Source: Chitinophaga sp. YR573 (GTDB lineage Bacteria > Bacteroidota > Bacteroidia > Chitinophagales > Chitinophagaceae). From it: a stretch of DNA of 64,000 nucleotides. Below are positions 26,924 through 35,304 of the stretch, piece by piece. Position 1 is the first letter of the stretch; every line of letters begins with the position of its first letter. The notes under the pieces were generated by a model. The model was given only the letters and a program-made list of their open reading frames with translations, did not search any database and was not told the origin of the DNA. The stretch is taken from assembly GCF_900110995.1 (NCBI RefSeq), contig NZ_FOJF01000001.1:3322803-3386802 (forward strand), given 5' to 3'. A program made the position numbers and the translations under genes.

Positions 26924-27634
26924 ATGGCAACAGGAAAATACGCCCTCTTGATGGGTTGCATGTTATTGGGAATGGGAGTAGTGAATGCGCAGACAGATAT
27001 CAGCAGGTTACCGGTAACGGTGAAAGTGCCTTCAGTGGTGGTGGCTGAACGTCCGATCGTGTTTTTCATTACAGGAGATGGGGGAATGAAGAAATTCTCT
27101 GTAGATATGGTTAACATTTTTGCAGGCAAGGGGTATCCTGTTATCGGATTAAATACACTTAAATATTTCTGGAATAAAAAGACGCCGCAACAGGCCGCAG
27201 CAGATGTGACGGCCTTGTTGCAGTATTATTCTTCCCAATGGAATAATCATGCTTTTATACTGGTAGGTTATTCTATGGGGGCGGATGTACTGCCTTTTAT
27301 TTATCAGCATTTACCGGCGGCGTTTCAATCTCAGACACAGCATCTGGTATTTATGTCTCCTTCTACAAGTACAGATATGGTGGTACATATTTCTGATATG
27401 CTGGGTAAGACATCTACGCCTGGCAGTATGAGTGTAACGGGTGAGATGAATAGTATTACCACTAAGCCATTGTTACTGGTATTTGGCCAGGATGAGAAAG
27501 ATTTTGATATAAAGGCATTGACTATCCGTAATTATCATCAGATTGTTTTACCTGGCGGACATCACTATAATGAGGATGCGCAGGGAGTAGTACAACAGAT
27601 TCTCACACATTTATATGCTGCAGTGAAGCCGTAA
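26924..27634 (+). CDS. VirJ/AcvB-family periplasmic alpha/beta hydrolase
   Basis: 236 aa. A signal peptide (ends GVVNAQ) precedes a hydrolase fold: PIVFFITGDGGMKKFS near the start, the nucleophile elbow GYSMGAD, an acidic residue in VFGQDEKDFD and the terminal GGHHYNED supplying His. A single VirJ domain, unlike the two-domain AcvB of Agrobacterium. The gene starts 4 bases after mprF. In alphaproteobacteria acvB is cotranscribed with the MprF homologue lpiA and the product hydrolyses lysyl-phosphatidylglycerol. The same pairing here implies synthesis and turnover of aminoacylated lipid. Confidence 0.82.
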   Translation: MATGKYALLMGCMLLGMGVVNAQTDISRLPVTVKVPSVVVAERPIVFFITGDGGMKKFSVDMVNIFAGKGYPVIGLNTLKYFWNKKTPQQAAADVTALLQYYSSQWNNHAFILVGYSMGADVLPFIYQHLPAAFQSQTQHLVFMSPSTSTDMVVHISDMLGKTSTPGSMSVTGEMNSITTKPLLLVFGQDEKDFDIKALTIRNYHQIVLPGGHHYNEDAQGVVQQILTHLYAAVKP

Positions 27635-28271
27635 GGTCCATTAACATTTCCATTTTAGCTCTGATTGGCTCTCATGGCGGTTCTGCCTGGGGGTATATTC
27701 TATTATTTCCTGATATATTTTTTACCGTTAACAATTTATTAACCAAATTCTGCGCGCTGTAATGTAACATTACAACGTCGTACGGAACCCTATACCGATA
27801 TCTATCGGAGAGGATTTTTTTATTAAGACAGCACATTACAAACATTCAGCTATAATGGATAAAAGAATTATACAAACGATAAATTCATGCAAGGGTGATC
27901 TGTTTTCAGAAGCCTTTGCGGAGAAGACTTTTAATGGTTGGTTTTTGATGAAAACTTCCCAGGTTTCAACCAGGGGAGTTTCTATTTTATCTAAAACCAT
28001 GCGCCTTAAAAAACAGTTTGGCTGCTGCAAAGTAGCAGTAGAATTCTTTAGCTTGCAGACTGGCTATCCTGCAGGCGGATTTTGCTTCAATCTAATACCC
28101 TCAAAATATATGTTTATGAAAAATGCATTTATGATCCATAATGAAAAAGACACTATGCACACAACACTACTTACGTAATTAACCAGAGGAAGGAAATTAG
28201 CCCATTACAGATCAGGAAAAATTGACTCACTATTTAACACATTCGTACATTGTAAACCCCCGTATGCCAGC
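27635..28271. other. 637-base region without a convincing gene between virJ and the HTH gene
   Basis: AT-rich. It holds a 107-codon plus-strand frame (27855-28178) and a 64-codon minus-strand frame (27836-28030) that overlap each other. Neither has a recognisable family, and the plus-strand frame uses many codons that are rare in the neighbouring genes (CTA, ATA, TCA, CCC). The minus-strand frame would encode KNQPLKVFSAKASENRSP, which is more protein-like but still unassigned. A decayed gene or repeat remnant is possible. Confidence 0.4.
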
Positions 28272-28544
28272 ATGCCTAAACGTTATTTTGAAAGACTGCA
28301 GACTATTGATTACCTGATAAGGATCAAAGGCACAGGAAAACCGGCACACCTTGCAAAGAGGTTAAGGATTTCCGAGAGAACACTATTTGAATTTCTGAAG
28401 ATGATGAAAGAGTTGGGAGCACCTATAGCTTATGACCGTTATAAAGAAAGTTATTATTATTCGGAGAAGGGTGGTTTTAATATCCGCTTCGTAAAGAATC
28501 TGACATTAGTAGTCATTATATTAATGTTGTCCATCAGCATATAA
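28272..28544 (+). CDS. Small HTH protein with a hydrophobic C-terminal tail
   Basis: 90 aa. Residues about 5-55 form a DeoR/HTH_11-type winged-helix start (RLQTIDYLIRIKGTGKPAHL, RLRISERTLFEFLKMMKELG), as at the N-terminus of WYL regulators, but no WYL or ligand domain follows. The sequence ends in a hydrophobic segment (NLTLVVIILMLSISI) that could be a membrane anchor. DNA binding is likely; the target is unknown. First of three stand-alone regulators in this stretch. Confidence 0.65.
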   Translation: MPKRYFERLQTIDYLIRIKGTGKPAHLAKRLRISERTLFEFLKMMKELGAPIAYDRYKESYYYSEKGGFNIRFVKNLTLVVIILMLSISI

Positions 28545-28931
28545 TAACCCATAACCCGTTCTCCCATATTTTTTAAATTATCTATCCACCTGCCAGCATG
28601 CATATATGCAGGGGGATTCCCTCTGCCTTAGCGGAACGTGACTGCGGAGTGTTATACTCCGCAGTTAACGCCGTATTAACTATTGCATTAACCCTTGCTT
28701 AACGCCTGCAGAGATAAAGCTATTTATCTTGCCGTCCTGTAAATAAATTTTATTTACAACAAAGCGGCCCCCCTTTTTGTTAATTATTAAAATGCAAACC
28801 TGATATTTTCAAGGATACTTTTTCTCATAAGACGGTTTAGATTTCATAAGCTTCATACGCAGGTTTCTATTCAGTTACCTGCTGTTTTTCTTGTTAAACA
28901 AATCTGGTGACCATTTCAAAAACTTAAACGT
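28545..28931. other. Intergenic region with three hairpins between two small regulators
   Basis: Palindrome TGCATATATGCA at 28599-28610, an overlapping GCAGGGGGA/TCCCTCTGC stem (28608-28627, one mismatch), and a perfect 10-bp stem ACTGCGGAGT/ACTCCGCAGT with a GTTAT loop (28641-28665). The last has no T-run, so an operator or RNA structure is as likely as a terminator. The remainder is AT-rich and probably the long 5' leader of the LytTR gene; a CAGGT/ACCTG repeat lies near 28860-28880. Confidence 0.4.
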
Positions 28932-29231
28932 ATGCAGAATTTAGCTTCATTCTACACGTCCTGGGAAGGACAGTCAACCAGAATTTCCCTGGAAGAATTA
29001 ATGTTTGTTGAGATCATGGAAGATTCCTGTGTATTACATCTGGAAGATTCACGTGTAATGGCTGACAACGGTTCGGAAAAGATTATGTCTTACCTGCCGG
29101 AAGACAGTTTCCTGCGGGTACGTCATAAATACATGATTAACCTGAAGTATGTAACGGACATTAATGAGGATTATGTGTATGTAGGAACTATCAGGATTGC
29201 TCTCAGGTCGAGAGTACAGGGAGCGCATTAA
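28932..29231 (+). CDS. Stand-alone LytTR DNA-binding domain protein
   Basis: 99 aa, essentially only a LytTR domain: RISLEELMFVEIMEDSCVLH corresponds to the start of the fold and EDSFLRVRHKYMINLKYVTD to the conserved FvRvHrSyiVNl core. No receiver, kinase or membrane domain is attached, so it cannot be phosphorylated through a classical receiver; activity may depend on abundance or a partner. Followed by a terminator. Confidence 0.8.
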   Translation: MQNLASFYTSWEGQSTRISLEELMFVEIMEDSCVLHLEDSRVMADNGSEKIMSYLPEDSFLRVRHKYMINLKYVTDINEDYVYVGTIRIALRSRVQGAH

Positions 29232-29255
29232 TGACAAAATATTATTATAAACTTA

Positions 29256-29288
29256 AAGGCCCTTGCCACTTTTGGTAGTAAGGGCCTT
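29256..29288 (+). terminator. Terminator after the LytTR gene
   Basis: Perfect 9-bp stem AAGGCCCTT/AAGGGCCTT with a 15-base loop, followed by ATTATTATT; 25 bases after the stop codon. Confidence 0.75.
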
Positions 29289-29855
29289 ATTATTCACATG
29301 ACAATCATTAACAACTGTTGCAGTACAATTATTGGAAAAGGATACTACAACGAAAAAAATCTTTTATTATTCAACTATAATCGCTGAATATTATATCAAA
29401 ACTAGAGATAATGTTTGGATTTCGTGGTTAACCGATTGTTAAGGCTCTTCTTTTTTAGTATGCTTATTCTTTAAATAGTAATGTTATTTTCTCTCCCCTG
29501 GTAATATATCTTTCTTTCCTTTCAGTTTGTTTCTATTTCGTCTGTTAAAATTTTAATATAAACCCGTAAATTGTATTGTAATTATCTTATTTACTATACC
29601 CGTGTCAACCTGATTCTGATCGTAACTATTTTCTTCCTTTTTGGTTATTTATAATATTCAACAAATTGTTTATTAGTATTTACTGAAAAACCATATACTT
29701 ATCCGATTGACTACTGCTTGTATTTGTATCAAATTTGTTTCTGTATGGGAAACCTTATAATCTGACCAGTTTATTGATTATCGCCATACAAAAATCCGTC
29801 ACTGGGGGATACAGAAATAAGGTTTTGAAACATATACAAACCCAAAAAAAACGAT
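29289..29855. other. Long AT-rich intergenic stretch
   Basis: About 570 bases with markedly lower GC than the genes around it and no plausible ORF. A 12-bp palindrome TTAAAATTTTAA lies at 29545-29556. It is probably the extended upstream region of the LuxR-type gene. I see no RNA gene or repeat I can name. Confidence 0.5.
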
Positions 29856-30449
29856 ATGAAAAATGTGCGGCGTAACAGCGCAGGTCAGCCCGGCATAAAT
29901 GATGAGGTAGATGCAGAAGGGGGACATGGCGATACCCTATCGGTACAGCAGCTGGCAAAAGATATATGCAACATCGTATTTATGGATATTGATATCCCTG
30001 GTCTTGCCCCGACCGAAGTCGCGAATATTTTTAAAACAGCTTATCCTGAAGTGAACGTGGTTGTATTCACGTTGAGTGGAAATAAAACCTCCAAAGAACA
30101 GATTGCTACTACACCAGTTAATCCCTCTCCTCCAGCGTCTATTACAGAATTTATTACTACTGTATATGAGTCTACCCTGCAATCCAATATGCTGGCGATA
30201 CAAAAAGTACTGACGTTCTTTAACCGGAAAGGCAGCGGACTGCCGGACCCTTATGGATTATCTTCCCGTGAATTGCAGGTGCTGGATTGTCTTGTGGATG
30301 GAGATACTTATAAGAAAATAGCAGAACATTGTCATATCAGTGTTGGTACTGTACGATCCCATATCATGAATATTTACCGCAAACTTGATGTCAACTCCCG
30401 CTCCGGCGCTATTGTAAAAGCGATGCAGGAACGATTGATAGGAAACTGA
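29856..30449 (+). CDS. LuxR-type transcription regulator with a degenerate, shortened receiver-like N-terminus
   Basis: 197 aa. The C-terminal 65 residues are a normal LuxR/GerE HTH (LSSRELQVLDCLVDGDTYKK, ISVGTVRSHIMNIYRKLDVN). The N-terminal part resembles the middle of a response-regulator receiver: VFMDIDIPGLAPTE places an Asp at residue 44 where the phosphoacceptor would be, and VVVFTLSGN matches strand beta-4. The beta-1 acidic pair and the conserved Lys are missing and the segment is about 20 residues short. It is probably not a working phosphorylation switch. It sits in front of the SusCD pair. Confidence 0.78.
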   Translation: MKNVRRNSAGQPGINDEVDAEGGHGDTLSVQQLAKDICNIVFMDIDIPGLAPTEVANIFKTAYPEVNVVVFTLSGNKTSKEQIATTPVNPSPPASITEFITTVYESTLQSNMLAIQKVLTFFNRKGSGLPDPYGLSSRELQVLDCLVDGDTYKKIAEHCHISVGTVRSHIMNIYRKLDVNSRSGAIVKAMQERLIGN

Positions 30450-30475
30450 TTCCTGCATAAGTTTTTATGTCCTTA

Positions 30476-30504
30476 TTGTTATATAAAAAGAACTGAGTAC
30501 TTTG
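30476..30504 (+). promoter_or_regulatory. Candidate promoter for the susC-susD pair
   Basis: TTG at 30476-30478 and TACTTTG at 30498-30504 with a 19-base spacer approximate the Bacteroidota -33/-7 pair (the -7 box lacks one spacer base). It would give a 5' leader of about 130 bases before the susC start. Confidence 0.35.
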
Positions 30505-30641
30505 CAATCGAGTCCATTTGTCTGCCATAACTATGGCTTCCTATGATTGTTTGTTCATTCGTCTTATTTCCCTCTATCCTCCATGTAGCATTCTTACCTA
30601 AGTCACTATTGAATTTGATAACTCGAAGAAAACAATTCGTT

Positions 30642-33600
30642 ATGAAAGTCGTTTGTACAAAAGCATGTAGCATTCTGCTGTTACTGGCCTTCTATGCAGC
30701 CGTATCAGTAAAAGCACAAACCCTGGTTACACCCAACACTCAACAGGCCGGTCCGGTTAAAGGTATTGTAAAGGACAAAAATGGCGCAGCCATTCCCGGA
30801 GTGACCGTCCGTGTAAAGAATACCAGTAGTGGCACTACTACCGGCCCTTCCGGGGAGTTCTCCCTTAGTTTACCGGAAGGAAGAGATACCCTGATCTTTT
30901 CTTACCTGGGATATGTAACACAGGAAATAAAGGTGGGGGCACAATCATCTCTCAATGTTGTATTAGCATCTTCGGAAAGTCAGCTGGAACAGGTGGTGGT
31001 GATCGGATATGGTACCCAGCGAAAAAGGGACCTTACCGGAGCGATCTCCTCTGTGAAAGGGGAAGACCTCGCCGCACAACCTGTACAGACACCCACGCAG
31101 GCTGCCCAGGGGCGTATTGCGGGGGTGCAGGTAATTGCTTCCGGGCAACCGAATTCTCAGCCCCAGATCAGGGTACGTGGTACAGGATCGGTACTGGCAG
31201 GTGCTAACCCGCTGTATGTGGTAGATGGTGTACTGACTGATGATATCCGTAATATCAGCACATCGGACATCCTGACGATGGATGTACTGAAAGATGCCTC
31301 TGCAGCTATTTACGGGGTACGTGCTGCCAATGGCGTGATCATCATTACTACGCGTAAAGGGAAGGCTGGAAAACCGCAGGTACGGTATGATGCCAATGCA
31401 GGTTTCCGTCAGGCATCCAACCTGGTGAAGATGGCAGATCGTAGTCAGTATATTGCTTATCTGGCGGATGTTTCTCCATCTAAAGATCCTGTTAATAATC
31501 CTTATGTATACGATGGTACTACTGACTGGTATGATGCTGTCTTACGCAATGCTTTCCAGATGAATCATAATATATCTGTGTCCGGTGGATCTGAGAAAGG
31601 GACTTATTATTTAAGCGGGGGCTATATAGCAGAAGACGGGATCATCACTACCAATCATTTTAAACGTTTTACATTCCGGGCGAACAATGATGTGAATATT
31701 ACGAATCAGCTGAAATTCATTTCACAGTTATCATTCTCCCGCGCTGCTACCCGTGATGTTGAACTGGGTGATACTTACCGTAATTTATACAGGGCTGCTC
31801 CTATTGTGAAAGCTGAAGAGGGTGGTCGTTTTGGGAATACTTCCGGCTGGGGTAATGTGGGGAATCCTTTACTGGCGCTGAACAAACGTTATGATGGCAG
31901 ACAGGAGAACCGTATACAGGGAAATGTAGCGCTGGAGTACAGTCCGGTATCTTTTCTGAAGTTCCGCTCGGGATTTAATGCAGATCTTAAGTATGGGAAT
32001 GACAGGGTATATAGTTACAAATACCTGAATGATGATGTTACTTTCCTGGTAGCAGGTGGTAATCAGCAGAACCCTAACAGTAGACTGGTGCGTGAGGAAT
32101 ACCGTACGCAGGGTTGGGTATGGGACAATACTGTCACCTTTGACAAGACCTTTAATAAACATAGTCTGACGGTACTGGCGGGTTCTGTTACGGAAGGGTT
32201 TTATACCACTTCACTGAAGGGTACTCGTATTAATGTACCTGAAAGCCCGGACCTCTGGTACCTGGACCTTGGGAATCCGGATGTGCAGTCAACCATCAGC
32301 AATACCGGTGATAAGTATGCACGTCAGTCGTTTGTAGGGCGTGTGACTTATGGATATGATAGTCGTTACCTGTTAAGTGCTTCTATCCGTGCAGATGGTA
32401 GTTCCAAGTTCAGGCAGAAATGGGGGTATTTCCCAACGGTAGGAGCAGGATGGGTTATTTCCAGCGAAGGATTTATGAAAGATCAGCAGCTGTTCAACTT
32501 CCTGAAACTGAGGGGGAGTTGGGGTATACTGGGGAATGACAATATCCCTACGAATGCATTCAGGGCTATTACCAGCATAGATCTTCCTTATATCTTAGAC
32601 AATACCATTACGGTAGGTGGTGCTATCAAGGATATTAAAGATCCTAATCTGAAATGGGAGTCTACTACCCAGTATGATATCGGTTTTGAGTTTAGTATGT
32701 TCAATAGCAGGTTGAGTGGTGAGGTAGATTATTACAATAAGAAAACAAAGGATGCACTGGTGATCGTGAATACACCAGCCCTGCTGGGAGACCAGGATAA
32801 CTCTTATATCACCAATGCTGCTTCCTTTAAAAATGAAGGGTATGAGATATCGCTGAACTGGAAGGATAAGATCAGTGAAGATTTTGGATATACAATAGGC
32901 GGTAATATCACCTTTAATACAAATGAACTCACCGGTTTGAATGGGGGACAGGCATTGCTGGGCGGAAATGTAGGTCAGCAGAGTTTTGTAACGCGTACAG
33001 ATAACGGTCATGCCGTGGGTACTTTTTATGTACGTAAAGCACTTGGCGTGTTTAAAGATCAGGCAGAGATTGATAATTATAAAGACAAGAATGGTAAAGT
33101 GATACAACCGGGTGCCGCTCCGGGAGATTTGAAATATGAAGATCATAACGGGGACGGTAGTATTGACGATAATGATAAAATTTATGCAGGTTCTTTTCAG
33201 CCTAAATGTTTCTTTGGATTTAACTTTGGGCTTAACTACAAAGAGTTTGATCTGGGTGCCAGTTTCTATGGGAATGCCGGGAACAAAATCTATAATGGAA
33301 AGAAGGCTTATCGCTTTGATGATGCGGATAACATAGAAGCTTCTTATGCGGGTAAACGCTGGACTGCCAGTAATCCATCTTCGACAGATCCCCGGATCAT
33401 TTCTTCCAGTACACCTGCATCTACTTACTTTATTGAATCGGGTACCTACCTGCGTTTGAATAATCTTACCCTGGGGTATACTTTATCTCCCAAAACATTA
33501 AAAGCTATTGGTATCAGCAACTTCCGCGTGTATGTTACCTCTCAGAACCTGTTTACACTGAAGAAATTCAGTGGATTTAGTCCTGAGTTACCCGGAGGTA

Positions 33601-33716
33601 CTATTGATGATGCCAACAGCACCAATAACAAGAGCGGTATCCTGGATGCTGGTATTGAGTTGAGTGCTTATCCAACTACACGCACGTTTGCATTGGGCGT
33701 TAATGTTTCATTTTAA
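30642..33716 (+). CDS. SusC/RagA-family TonB-linked outer-membrane transporter
   Basis: 1024 aa. Signal peptide (MKVVCTKACSILLLLAFYAA...VKAQ), carboxypeptidase-like regulatory domain about 35-115 (VKGIVKDKNGAAIPGVTVRV, FSYLGYVTQEIKV), TonB box and plug (EQVVVIGYGTQRKRDLTGAI, RVRGTGSVLAGANPLYVVDG), then a large beta-barrel. With SusD it forms a lidded importer for oligosaccharides or peptides. An in-frame ATG at 30543 would add 33 unrelated residues, so the signal-peptide Met is used. No glycosidase or sensor is linked in the same operon, so substrate is unknown. Confidence 0.93.
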   Translation: MKVVCTKACSILLLLAFYAAVSVKAQTLVTPNTQQAGPVKGIVKDKNGAAIPGVTVRVKNTSSGTTTGPSGEFSLSLPEGRDTLIFSYLGYVTQEIKVGAQSSLNVVLASSESQLEQVVVIGYGTQRKRDLTGAISSVKGEDLAAQPVQTPTQAAQGRIAGVQVIASGQPNSQPQIRVRGTGSVLAGANPLYVVDGVLTDDIRNISTSDILTMDVLKDASAAIYGVRAANGVIIITTRKGKAGKPQVRYDANAGFRQASNLVKMADRSQYIAYLADVSPSKDPVNNPYVYDGTTDWYDAVLRNAFQMNHNISVSGGSEKGTYYLSGGYIAEDGIITTNHFKRFTFRANNDVNITNQLKFISQLSFSRAATRDVELGDTYRNLYRAAPIVKAEEGGRFGNTSGWGNVGNPLLALNKRYDGRQENRIQGNVALEYSPVSFLKFRSGFNADLKYGNDRVYSYKYLNDDVTFLVAGGNQQNPNSRLVREEYRTQGWVWDNTVTFDKTFNKHSLTVLAGSVTEGFYTTSLKGTRINVPESPDLWYLDLGNPDVQSTISNTGDKYARQSFVGRVTYGYDSRYLLSASIRADGSSKFRQKWGYFPTVGAGWVISSEGFMKDQQLFNFLKLRGSWGILGNDNIPTNAFRAITSIDLPYILDNTITVGGAIKDIKDPNLKWESTTQYDIGFEFSMFNSRLSGEVDYYNKKTKDALVIVNTPALLGDQDNSYITNAASFKNEGYEISLNWKDKISEDFGYTIGGNITFNTNELTGLNGGQALLGGNVGQQSFVTRTDNGHAVGTFYVRKALGVFKDQAEIDNYKDKNGKVIQPGAAPGDLKYEDHNGDGSIDDNDKIYAGSFQPKCFFGFNFGLNYKEFDLGASFYGNAGNKIYNGKKAYRFDDADNIEASYAGKRWTASNPSSTDPRIISSSTPASTYFIESGTYLRLNNLTLGYTLSPKTLKAIGISNFRVYVTSQNLFTLKKFSGFSPELPGGTIDDANSTNNKSGILDAGIELSAYPTTRTFALGVNVSF

Positions 33717-33728
33717 AAAAGAACAATC

Positions 33729-35219
33729 ATGAAGAAGACTATAATACTTTGCCTGGTCCTGGGTATGTTCTCCTGTAAGAACTACCTGGAAGTAAAGCCT
33801 CAGGGACAGATTGATCAGGAAGCGGCGGCAGGTGATCCTGCTACTGCGCAGAACCTGGTGATAGGCGTTTACAATTCGATGTGGGAAGGCAATATGCATG
33901 GCTTCTCTTATGTGGGTATGACGAACATTGCTTCTGATGATGCGGATAAAGGAAGTAATGCGGATGATGGCAAGACTACCTATGGTGCATTGGATAATCT
34001 TACAATGGATGGTACGATAGGTAATCTTAATGATGTATGGTCTGGTTTTTATCTGGGTATTTCCCGCGCTAATCAGGCATTGGATGCGGTTGCCGGTAGT
34101 CCTTTAAATGAGACGCTGAAGAATCAGCTGATGGGAGAAGTGCGATTTTTACGTGCTTACTTTTATTTTGACCTGGTACGATTCTTTGGTGGAGTACCTA
34201 AGATTGATAAGGTGCTGACCCCGGGAGAAGCTAACAGCGCTACGTATCAGACGAAGGCCGGCGCCGATACTATTTACCAGCTTATTATTTCAGATCTTGA
34301 ATTTGCGCTGGCTAATCTGGCTATAAAGGGTGGTGCCAATACTGCTGTGGGCAGGGCGACCAAAGGAGCTGCCGCAGGGTTACTGGCCAAGGTGATGTTG
34401 TATCGTCAGAATTTTCAACGGGCATATAGTTTAACAGATTCGATTATTAAACAGTCGGTAGGGACTTATGGGCTTCTTGACAATTATGAGGACATATGGC
34501 GGACTACAGGGGCGGATGGGATAGAATCTGTGTTTGAGGTACAAACAGGCGTTAATTCGGCTTGTAATGCCGCTATAGCCAGTTATTCGGAGTGTCAGGG
34601 ACCACGAGCCGGTGGTAAGTATGGCTGGGCGGACCTGGGCTTTGGGTTTGGAGCGCCTTCCCAGAGTTTGCTGGATGAATATGAGGCGAATGATAAACGG
34701 GAGGCTGCTACGGTGATCTTTATCACGGCTACGGGTACTTTTTTATGGGACGGGTTCAGGATTCCCAGTCAGGATAGTGTACAGAACAGCTACTATAACT
34801 ACAAGGCTTATCATAGTCAGATCAAAGAACCTTATTGTGGTGACAGGAGCCGTATGCCGAAGAACCTGCGTGTGCTTCGTTATGGAGAGATTCGTTTAAT
34901 TCATGCAGAGGCAGCGCTGGCACTTTCTAAAAGCGGAGAAGCGCTGGATGATATTAATGCGTTGCGTCCAAGAGCAGGATTGGCGCCTCTTGGCAGTGTA
35001 GACAGGCATGCGATATGGCATGAGAGAAGGGTAGAGCTGGCGATGGAGCATGACCGGTTTTTTGATCTGATCAGGGAGAATGAGTTAGAGCCGGGGCTTG
35101 CAGCGGCGGCATTTGCAGCGCATGGGAAGACGTTTGCAGATAAGAATAAAGTGTTTCCTATTCCTAAAACGCAGATAGATTTAAGTGGCGGGAGTTTGAA
35201 ACAGAATACCGGGTATTAA
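33729..35219 (+). CDS. SusD/RagB-family outer-membrane nutrient-binding lipoprotein
   Basis: 496 aa. Lipoprotein signal with the lipobox in LGMFSCKNYLEV, so the Cys at about 16 is acylated. SusD signatures include QGQIDQEAAAGDP, NDVWSGFYLGISRANQALDA, LMGEVRFLRAYFYFDLVRFF and, near the C-terminus, IWHERRVELAMEHDRFFDLI. It starts 12 bases after susC and caps that transporter at the cell surface. At about 500 residues it is of usual size. Confidence 0.93.
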   Translation: MKKTIILCLVLGMFSCKNYLEVKPQGQIDQEAAAGDPATAQNLVIGVYNSMWEGNMHGFSYVGMTNIASDDADKGSNADDGKTTYGALDNLTMDGTIGNLNDVWSGFYLGISRANQALDAVAGSPLNETLKNQLMGEVRFLRAYFYFDLVRFFGGVPKIDKVLTPGEANSATYQTKAGADTIYQLIISDLEFALANLAIKGGANTAVGRATKGAAAGLLAKVMLYRQNFQRAYSLTDSIIKQSVGTYGLLDNYEDIWRTTGADGIESVFEVQTGVNSACNAAIASYSECQGPRAGGKYGWADLGFGFGAPSQSLLDEYEANDKREAATVIFITATGTFLWDGFRIPSQDSVQNSYYNYKAYHSQIKEPYCGDRSRMPKNLRVLRYGEIRLIHAEAALALSKSGEALDDINALRPRAGLAPLGSVDRHAIWHERRVELAMEHDRFFDLIRENELEPGLAAAAFAAHGKTFADKNKVFPIPKTQIDLSGGSLKQNTGY

Positions 35220-35271
35220 CCTGAAATACAGGGCGCGTTAAAGTTAATAGTCCATATTTGAGATAATCCTT

Positions 35272-35304
35272 CCGGATTTTGGAATTATTATTCCCAAAAT
35301 CCGG
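35272..35304. terminator. Hairpin across the end of the siderophore-interacting protein gene
   Basis: The arms CCGGATTTTGGAAT (35272-35285) and ATTCCCAAAATCCGG (35290-35304) pair with a single bulge and a 4-base loop. The structure covers the last codons and stop of the minus-strand gene and lies 53 bases after the susD stop. No T-run follows, so termination is only a possibility; the inverted repeat itself is clear. Confidence 0.45.

Noticed and set aside
27855..28178. 107-codon frame as a real gene
   Set aside because: Rare codons, no family, overlapping opposite frame; reported only as an unassigned region.
30642..35219. Complete polysaccharide utilisation locus
   Set aside because: SusC and SusD are present but no linked glycosidase, SusE/F-like lipoprotein or hybrid sensor occurs next to them, so only the transporter pair is claimed.
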